A DNA stretch of 8,742 nucleotides, taken from NCBI GenBank assembly GCA_045538635.1, contig JAZSRU010000174.1, forward strand, positions 1-8,742, given 5' to 3'. Positions 1 through 4,728 of the stretch are shown piece after piece. A model generated the notes under the pieces. The model did not search any database. It was not told the DNA's origin and was given only the letters and a program-made list of their open reading frames with translations. Each line of letters starts with the position of its first letter. Position 1 is the first letter of the stretch. Made by a program: the position numbers and the translations under genes. The stretch is from RGIG5270 sp045538635. GTDB lineage: Bacteria > Verrucomicrobiota > Lentisphaeria > Victivallales > Victivallaceae.

Positions 1-18
1 CATGGCTACGATCCGACT

Positions 19-55
19 TTATATTATTATATTTTACAAAACACTTAAACAGGAG
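19..55 (+). promoter_or_regulatory. AT-rich leader and ribosome site of the Fur-like gene
   Basis: AGGAG at 51-55 lies 5 nt before ATG 61 and fixes the start. Upstream, TTATATT occurs twice (19-25 and 27-33), separated by one A, giving an 8-bp direct repeat in an AT-rich stretch that could contain a -10 element. It does not fit the inverted 7-1-7 Fur/PerR box, since the second heptamer is direct rather than inverted. No -35 can be assigned because the window begins here. Confidence 0.35.
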
Positions 56-60
56 TTTAT

Positions 61-489
61 ATGCATAATACATTGCAAAGAAATGCGATTTTAAAGCTTT
101 TGCGGAGTCATAAAAAACATTTTACCGCGTATGACATCCATAAAATTTTGATGTTTGAGGTGCCGCAAATCAGTTTAGCGACTGTTTAACGCAATTTGAA
201 ACAGCTCTCATCTGCCGGTTCTATTAAAAATGTCACCCCGATCAGCCCTAAAAAATATTTTGAAAATAATAGCAGCAAGCATTTTCATAACTGCTGTCCA
301 TGCTGCGGAAAACTTGAAGATATTTCAAACGATCTGCAGCTGGATGAATTTTTGCTGAAAAAAACATCAGAACTCGGCTGTCAAAATTACCATCTTGAGT
401 TTCAAACAGTCTGCTCCGACTCCCAAAATAAAATCAATGCCGAAAAATCCGCTGTTCCGTCCCGCAAAAAAACTTTATCACTACGCTGA
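61..489 (+). pseudogene. Fur-family metalloregulator interrupted by an in-frame TAA
   Basis: Reading from ATG 61 (AGGAG at 51-55, 5 nt spacing) through to the stop at 487-489 gives 142 codons, the usual Fur/PerR/Zur length, with one internal stop at codon 43 (TAA, 187-189). The flanking residues read ISLATV-stop-RNLKQL, so the stop replaces the Tyr of the near-invariant ISLATVYRNL recognition-helix motif. The rest looks like Fur: an LQRNAILKLL first helix, FHNCCPCCGKLEDI carrying the first CxxCG zinc pair (codons 79-82), and YHLEFQTVCSDSQ at codons 110-122. The second CxxC has decayed to C-S-D-S, losing one of four structural-zinc cysteines. A restart at TTG 196 would yield only the dimerisation half, without a complete DNA-binding domain, and has no visible ribosome site. 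Fur proteins are cytoplasmic dimers that repress metal or peroxide genes; this copy is probably dead unless the stop is a sequencing error. It converges on the DUF4838 gene across a 28-bp gap. Confidence 0.8.
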
Positions 490-517
490 AAAATCACAGC
501 CTGAATATTATCGTTTT

Positions 518-3337
518 TTACTGTTTGAAAATGACTGTATCGTATTCAAGTTGAGATTTTGATTGGTCAATTTTTTTGCAGCGGACACGGAGATAGACAT
601 CACCGGTGCGCGTTTTGTGTTCAATCCCTGCCAGGCAGGAAATATCAAATTGACATTCCCATGAACTTGAAATTGCAAGATAATTGTTGGGAGAAACCTT
701 TATATTGCTGAACTTGACCCAGTGCCACCCGGGTTGAGTCAAAATGTCAGATGGTAATTTGGCTTCTGCAATTTGAGCTTTGTTATCTGTTTTGTAGGAA
801 AAAACCTGCAGCGCGCCTTTCAAAATGTTTTTTTCTTTGACGGTGTCAAAAGTGCGGGCGGCAACACAGCCGAAAAGAGAATCTTTTTCCGGAATAAGTT
901 TAAATCTTTTGCCGCTTGATTCCAGAAACATGAAAGCTGATGCCAGCGGGAAAATATGGAGTTCATTTTTCGGAACATTGGCAAGTTCAGCCGGAAGTTG
1001 TGCCGCAGTAGGAACTGCCGGTTTCATCATAGTCATCCGTTTGTAATTTTTTTCAATTACAGATTGGCTTTTTTTCAACAAATTGGCGGTTGCTGCCGCA
1101 GAATTTTTCTGTAAAAGGCGGATATTTTTCACATCATAACGGGCGGCGATTGATTCTTCCATAGCTTTTTTGATACGGTTTGCGCATTTGACAAGATCAA
1201 ACGGAAATTCCTCAATCGGCTTGCCGGTGCGCAAAAATTCTTCCATAAGATAACTTATGCGCAGACAAACCGCACGGTCAAGCGAAATTCTCGCATGACG
1301 CCAGCGTTTCAGACTCACCGGGTCGGCGGCAAGCAGTTGCTCCCCGCGGTCGAACAAATCCTGCATTTCTTTCAGAAATCCACTATCAAGATAAGTGAAA
1401 CGCCCGTAATGAGCATCCCATGGGATATACGGGTGCCATTTTTTCTGTACTTCGGCAAGGCGGCTGCGGTATTCGAGAAAAAGTTTGCCTGCTTTGCCGT
1501 AAAAATCATTTGCAAATTCAGCGGTAAGTTTATTTTCATCAAGGTACGGATTTTCCAGCAGTTTCAAATATATATAAGATTTGCAGTCATAAATATCACT
1601 TGTGCCGGTGCTGTATTCCATTTCACTTAACATCAGCGGGATATTGAGTCTGCGGAAAGTGCGGAGGTCTTTTGCAGTATTCCGGATGGTGGCGCAAGGC
1701 AGTTCATTGTGAAGCGACATATCTGCAAAATTGTATGTGATCCAGTAATCCCAGATCATAACATTTTTGGCGATTTTGGTCCATTCGGTCAGAGAATCAA
1801 GAAAAAATACATTATCGGGATGAGTTACCGGAACCGCAACATTGCTGGTCGTATCGCACATTTCAACGCAGACATTATCCGCAACGGCAAGTCCGACCGG
1901 CGGTTTTTCGGTATAGGTGTATGCCAGAGTTTGAAAAATAACATTCGGGAATTCATCTTTTAACGCCGTTGCAACTTCATTTATAAAATCAATATCACAG
2001 GCGGACAACGCCTTGTATTTTGCGGCAAAATCTTTGCAGTCTTTGCAATGGCAGTATTGTTGATTGTCCATGTGGGAAATATTTACCAGTTGCATGGATG
2101 AGAGCGGCTTTTCAGCAGCTTCAGCGTAACGCTTTTTCAATACTTCGCGCACTTCTTTTATCATTGTTTGACGGCAGTTTTTGTTCATCAGACACAGACC
2201 GCCGGGCGTTCTTTTGCCGTTTTTGTCCAATGCGAAAAATTCGGGATTGCTTTTGAAATATTTTGCAGGTTTGACCCAGATACAATGAGTATGAATATTG
2301 TGACCGATATATGGGATTCCGTCATAAAGCGAGAACTTCCAGCCGAAAAAGTCGGAATTCTGACGGTTGCGGAGCAGAAAAGTGCTGTCATAATCCGGTA
2401 CTTCAGTGATGAGCGCACGGTAACGGAATGCAGGTTTGCCTGCAAGTTGTAAATCTTTGAGCGGTAATTCTTTCAATTTGGGAATTTTGGTATCAGTCAC
2501 AGAGTACCAGCGGACACCGCAAACTTTTTCGAGATAATTATACACCCCGTAAAGTGTGCCGCAAGTTTCTCCGCCGCCGATAACAAGACCGTTGTCAACA
2601 GATGAAATGAGCCATTTTTCGGCGGGAAATTTGCTAAAATCAAAACCGCATGACGCGGCTTTTCGGGTCTTGCCGAGATAAATTGCAGTCGCTTCGGGGG
2701 CCAATTTTTTTTCTTCTGATACAATAAGCGGGCGTTTGCCGAGCAGTCTTTCAATATGAAGAGCCAACTCTTCTGCTGCAAACTTTTCTGAATCAAGCAC
2801 TTTTGCGGGCAGAACAATAAATGCCGATTGCGCTGATTGTGCCGCAGGAAGTGTTACATAAGGGTTGCGGAAAGCGGCTTCAGTTTCATCTTTCAGCAAA
2901 ATGAGATAGCGAAAACTTTTGACCGGCTTGGGCAATTTTACAGTTTTTTCAAGTTTCCGGAAGTCATCAGATTTTTGTGGGACGGGGAGCAAAACTTTTG
3001 CCCAGCCTTCTTTGGTTCCGTCCTGATAGGTCAAATCAGCCAGTACGATGCAGTGTTCCCAGCCTTTTGCATTACAGAATCCTTTGTATTCTATCCCGAA
3101 GTTGATTGGCTGGCGTTCTGTCTGATTGAGGATGACTTTTTCATTGTAAACATGAATGGTCTGACCTTTTTTCAAACTTATCTGCAATGTTTTATCAACA
3201 ACTTTGCTTGATGATTGGCGCGCACTCCATTTTTTGATATAGCCTTTTTCCATTGCAAAATCAGGATTTTGCAAAAGATTTTCCGCCATGACCAATGCAG
3301 ATGACAACAATAATAAATATACCAAAAATCTTTTCAT
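518..3337 (-). CDS. Secreted DUF4838 (glycoside-hydrolase-like) multidomain protein
   Basis: This 939-residue protein begins with a classic Sec signal peptide (MKRFLVYLLLLSSALVMA, cleavage likely before ENLLQN), so it is exported. About residues 20-160 look like a carbohydrate-binding beta-sandwich (NLLQNPDF start). About 170-290 resemble the small alpha/beta domain that precedes the barrel in GH20- and GH67-like enzymes (FAAEELALHIERLLGK, YGVYNYLEKVCGVRWY). About 300-640 form the DUF4838 region, with NPEFFAL, a C-x-C-x-x-C cluster at residues 429, 431 and 434 after NISHMDNQQY, and LMLSEMEYSTGT. A helical segment follows, then a probable beta-sandwich from about 790. DUF4838 is placed among TIM-barrel glycoside-hydrolase-like families, but I know of no settled reaction, so substrate and catalysis are open. 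I chose ATG 3337 because AAAGG lies 6 nt upstream and the signal peptide starts there; an in-frame TTG at 3370 adds 11 residues but overlaps the preceding stop. It is the second gene of an operon with the pseudopilin-like gene. Confidence 0.85.
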   Translation of the reverse strand: MKRFLVYLLLLSSALVMAENLLQNPDFAMEKGYIKKWSARQSSSKVVDKTLQISLKKGQTIHVYNEKVILNQTERQPINFGIEYKGFCNAKGWEHCIVLADLTYQDGTKEGWAKVLLPVPQKSDDFRKLEKTVKLPKPVKSFRYLILLKDETEAAFRNPYVTLPAAQSAQSAFIVLPAKVLDSEKFAAEELALHIERLLGKRPLIVSEEKKLAPEATAIYLGKTRKAASCGFDFSKFPAEKWLISSVDNGLVIGGGETCGTLYGVYNYLEKVCGVRWYSVTDTKIPKLKELPLKDLQLAGKPAFRYRALITEVPDYDSTFLLRNRQNSDFFGWKFSLYDGIPYIGHNIHTHCIWVKPAKYFKSNPEFFALDKNGKRTPGGLCLMNKNCRQTMIKEVREVLKKRYAEAAEKPLSSMQLVNISHMDNQQYCHCKDCKDFAAKYKALSACDIDFINEVATALKDEFPNVIFQTLAYTYTEKPPVGLAVADNVCVEMCDTTSNVAVPVTHPDNVFFLDSLTEWTKIAKNVMIWDYWITYNFADMSLHNELPCATIRNTAKDLRTFRRLNIPLMLSEMEYSTGTSDIYDCKSYIYLKLLENPYLDENKLTAEFANDFYGKAGKLFLEYRSRLAEVQKKWHPYIPWDAHYGRFTYLDSGFLKEMQDLFDRGEQLLAADPVSLKRWRHARISLDRAVCLRISYLMEEFLRTGKPIEEFPFDLVKCANRIKKAMEESIAARYDVKNIRLLQKNSAAATANLLKKSQSVIEKNYKRMTMMKPAVPTAAQLPAELANVPKNELHIFPLASAFMFLESSGKRFKLIPEKDSLFGCVAARTFDTVKEKNILKGALQVFSYKTDNKAQIAEAKLPSDILTQPGWHWVKFSNIKVSPNNYLAISSSWECQFDISCLAGIEHKTRTGDVYLRVRCKKIDQSKSQLEYDTVIFKQ

Positions 3338-3343
3338 ATTCTG

Positions 3344-3348
3344 CCTTT
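3344..3348 (-). promoter_or_regulatory. Shine-Dalgarno that fixes the DUF4838 start
   Basis: On the minus strand AAAGG is followed by CAGAAT and then ATG 3337, a 6-nt spacing. It lies between the upstream in-frame TTG (3370) and the ATG, so it supports the shorter protein with an exposed N-terminal signal peptide. Confidence 0.7.
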
Positions 3349-3352
3349 GTTC

Positions 3353-3382
3353 ATAATCAATTATAATCAATTATAATCGATC
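3353..3382. repeat. 10-bp tandem repeat across the pseudopilin stop codon
   Basis: ATAATCAATT occurs at 3353-3362 and again at 3363-3372, followed by a diverged third unit ATAATCGATC at 3373-3382. The run covers the last codons and the TGA (3367-3369) of the pseudopilin-like gene and continues into the 29-bp spacer before the DUF4838 start. It looks like replication slippage that may have moved the stop codon. No function is claimed. Confidence 0.7.
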
Positions 3383-4131
3383 AATTTGCTGAAATTATCT
3401 TCAATATCTTTCTTTTTCATTGAGGCGACATGTCCATCAACAAATACGATATTGGTGAAACCGCCGTGAGCGTATTGAATTTTTCCCCATGCACTTGTAC
3501 CTTTGGCCATATCCCGATCCAAGCCGAGGGCGGCAATGCCTTCTTCGATGGAGCCGTTATTATATCTTTGCGGGCCGTCAGAAAACATAATTTTACCGGA
3601 AGGATTGCTGATTTTGGCGGCTTTATATGCGTTAACAACTTGATTGCTGGTATTAAGACCGCCTGCATAAGCAGGCATAAGAGTTGTATTGGCGGCATAA
3701 TTGCTGAATTTGCATACATCTGTTCCCAAAGCCCAGCTGCCGGAGCTTTTGATATAGTGATTATCCGGAGTTTTTTTATGTCCCTGACAATAAAATATGC
3801 CTTTATTGGGGGATTGTGCATATCCGAGAGAGTAGAGAAATACCTGCCAGCCCGCAGCTCCGACATTACCGGCATTCGGTTTTTTGACATTTGACATTGT
3901 CCAGCCGTGGAGATAATCTTCATTATCATCGCGGTAGCTGATTTCTGCTGTACTTATTTGTTTTAAATTGGCGGTACAGTTAGCATGATATGCCCGTTCT
4001 CTGGCTTTGCTTAATGCTGGCAAAAGCATACCGGCAAGAATTGCAATGATAGCGATGACTACCAGAAGTTCAATCAGAGTAAAACTTCCGATAATATACA
4101 TTCTTTCATGTTTTTTCGAGGCTGTTTTCAT
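3367..4131 (-). CDS. Pseudopilin-like protein (type IV pilin N-terminus, H-X9-DG C-terminus)
   Basis: This 254-residue protein has a short basic leader, then FTLIELLVVIAIIAIL (residues 17-32) and AGMLLPALSKARERA, the type IV pilin/type II secretion pseudopilin head: a hydrophobic helix that anchors the protein in the inner membrane and packs the filament. Its C-terminus has H222, nine residues, then D232-G233, matching the H-X9-DG motif of the large pilin-like families of Lentisphaerota, Planctomycetota and Verrucomicrobiota. Gly15 is separated from Phe17 by Ser16, so the usual prepilin-peptidase site (Gly directly before Phe, Glu at +5) is shifted: a cut after Gly15 puts Glu21 at +6. Cleavage is therefore uncertain. 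The start ATG 4131 follows GAAAGGA (4139-4145) by 7 nt. It is the first gene of a two-gene operon with the secreted DUF4838 protein, suggesting a surface or envelope partnership; that role is inference. No prepilin peptidase or assembly ATPase is in the window. Confidence 0.88.
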   Translation of the reverse strand: MKTASKKHERMYIIGSFTLIELLVVIAIIAILAGMLLPALSKARERAYHANCTANLKQISTAEISYRDDNEDYLHGWTMSNVKKPNAGNVGAAGWQVFLYSLGYAQSPNKGIFYCQGHKKTPDNHYIKSSGSWALGTDVCKFSNYAANTTLMPAYAGGLNTSNQVVNAYKAAKISNPSGKIMFSDGPQRYNNGSIEEGIAALGLDRDMAKGTSAWGKIQYAHGGFTNIVFVDGHVASMKKKDIEDNFSKLIDYN

Positions 4132-4138
4132 ATTTTTA

Positions 4139-4145
4139 TCCTTTC
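4139..4145 (-). promoter_or_regulatory. Shine-Dalgarno of the pseudopilin-like gene
   Basis: GAAAGGA on the minus strand sits 7 nt before ATG 4131, a strong ribosome site. A possible -10 (TATAAA, minus strand, 4165-4170) lies upstream, but no convincing -35 sits at 16-18 bp from it, so the promoter itself is not called. Confidence 0.6.
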
Positions 4146-4201
4146 TGTTAAGGGGTTGGTTTTATTTATATTTTTGTCCGCAGATGCGTAATGTTTGCCG
4201 C

Positions 4202-4215
4202 CTTGACGCGTCAAG
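4202..4215. promoter_or_regulatory. Perfect 14-bp palindrome upstream of the pseudopilin operon
   Basis: CTTGACGCGTCAAG is a perfect palindrome with a CG dyad centre, about 70 bp upstream of the pseudopilin start. Its TTGACG half could serve as a minus-strand -35, with a poor TTACGC -10 at 17 bp spacing. Size and position fit a dimeric helix-turn-helix operator, and a central CG is common in LacI-type operators. It is unlike the GTAAAC sites upstream of the GntR-type gene, so a different regulator is implied. It also lies only 6 bp outside the neighbouring foldback element and might belong to it. Confidence 0.4.
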
Positions 4216-4221
4216 CAATAC

Positions 4222-4248
4222 ATACTTTCTTTGCGACAAAGAAAGTAT
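4222..4248. repeat. Perfect 12-bp-stem hairpin at the left edge of the foldback element
   Basis: ATACTTTCTTTG (4222-4233) and CAAAGAAAGTAT (4237-4248) pair perfectly around a CGA loop. The CAAAGAAA of the right arm is repeated directly at 4249-4256, allowing a competing fold. No T-run typical of an intrinsic terminator follows on either strand. Confidence 0.75.
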
Positions 4249-4333
4249 CAAAGAAAACTTTTCTGCACTCAAATCCTTTCTTTATTTCATGCCCGATGCA
4301 GAGTTACGGCGCCTGCGTTCCACTCCGGCTTAT

Positions 4334-4369
4334 ATGAGGCGTTTAATGCGGCTTTGCCGCACGCCTCAT
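4334..4369. repeat. Two-tier GC-rich hairpin
   Basis: The outer stem ATGAGGCG (4334-4341) pairs with CGCCTCAT (4362-4369). The inner stem TGCGGC (4347-4352) pairs with GCCGCA (4356-4361) around a TTT loop. A 5-nt one-sided bulge (4342-4346) separates the tiers. It is the most GC-rich fold of the element. Confidence 0.7.
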
Positions 4370-4488
4370 CGCTTCGGCCGACGTCGCTGCTTGGTAGTTA
4401 TCTGCCTGCGCTCACTTCGCTGAAGCTCGTGAAACGCTCCTGTCCTCGCGGCGCTGACCGCGCTTTACTTACTCCGGGAAAGCTTATA

Positions 4489-4527
4489 TACTTTATTCAA
4501 AAAGTACCCTTTTCTTTTTTGAAAAGG
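4489..4527. repeat. Pair of small adjacent hairpins
   Basis: TACTTT (4489-4494) pairs with AAAGTA (4501-4506) across ATTCAA. Immediately after, CCTTTTC (4508-4514) pairs with GAAAAGG (4521-4527) across a T6 loop. They sit between the GC-rich core and the long right-edge hairpin. Confidence 0.55.
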
Positions 4528-4536
4528 TGGAGGGTC

Positions 4537-4598
4537 TTAGGGAGGCGGAAAAATCTTTTTTTCTTTTAATCAAGAAAAAAGTTTTTCCGCCTTCCTAA
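4537..4598. repeat. Long hairpin (about 27 bp) at the right edge of the foldback element
   Basis: The left arm 4537-4565 pairs with the right arm 4572-4598. The base is TTAGG...AGGCGGAAAAA against TTTTTCCGCC...CCTAA, with one G-T pair (4542/4593). Single-base bulges at T4554 and T4562 precede an A/T-rich upper stem capped by a 6-nt loop (4566-4571). It lies downstream of the beta-mannosidase gene and might stop or stabilise that transcript, but no U-run follows the base of the stem, so it is not a classical intrinsic terminator. Confidence 0.7.
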
Positions 4599-4728
4599 AT
4601 AACTTCCGATAATGTATATTACATCATGTTGTTTGAAGCATTTTTTCATTTTTTTTATTATGTTTTAATTTTTATTGGCGTATCAATCGAGGCAATTATT
4701 ATTTGTTGTTTCCTTTCATATTACGAGT
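4599..4728. other. AT-rich spacer downstream of the beta-mannosidase gene
   Basis: No gene is supported here. On the minus strand a strong GAAAGGA ribosome-site-like sequence (4711-4717) lies 12 nt after the beta-mannosidase stop but leads to no frame longer than a few codons. It may be the leftover leader of a lost third gene. Confidence 0.4.

Larger units (their letters stand above)
4222..4598. repeat. Intergenic foldback-rich element, probably a dispersed genomic repeat
   Basis: This stretch of about 380 bp has no credible gene but contains five or more inverted repeats in series: 4222-4248, 4334-4369, 4489-4506, 4508-4527 and 4537-4598. The middle part (about 4310-4475) is clearly more GC-rich than the flanking genes and has further small stems (CTTC-GCT-GAAG near 4412, CGCGG/CCGCG near 4447-4462). 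Open frames do cross it, but they read as compositional noise and match no family I recognise. The layout, with AT-rich hairpins at both edges and a GC-rich core between two operons, is what I would expect of a mosaic repeat or a non-autonomous element decayed to structure. I see no transposase, clean terminal inverted repeats or target-site duplication. Copy number cannot be judged from one window. Confidence 0.5.

Noticed and set aside
1..3. Divergent minus-strand gene starting at the left edge (CAT at 1-3)
   Set aside because: No good ribosome site precedes it on the minus strand and nothing of its product is visible.
19..33. PerR/Fur box (inverted 7-1-7)
   Set aside because: The left heptamer nearly fits, but the right one is a direct rather than an inverted copy, so only about half the positions match.
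2837..3211. 124-codon plus-strand frame
   Set aside because: It is antisense to the well-supported DUF4838 gene, with no recognisable family or ribosome site.
3338..3370. Longer DUF4838 protein starting at TTG 3370
   Set aside because: It would overlap the pseudopilin stop and bury the signal peptide; ATG 3337 has a proper ribosome site and an N-terminal signal peptide.
3430..3894. 154-codon plus-strand frame
   Set aside because: It is antisense to the pseudopilin-like gene, whose motifs at both ends are clear.
4222..4248. Intrinsic terminator
   Set aside because: The stem is perfect but AT-rich, and no T-run follows it on either strand.
4007..4569. Two overlapping plus-strand frames of 138 and 112 codons
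   Set aside because: They run through hairpins of the foldback element and antisense to the pseudopilin start; composition is non-protein-like and no family is recognised.
4222..4598. CRISPR array or tRNA cluster as an explanation for the foldbacks
   Set aside because: Hairpins differ in sequence and spacing, there are no regular direct repeats with spacers, and no cloverleaf can be drawn.
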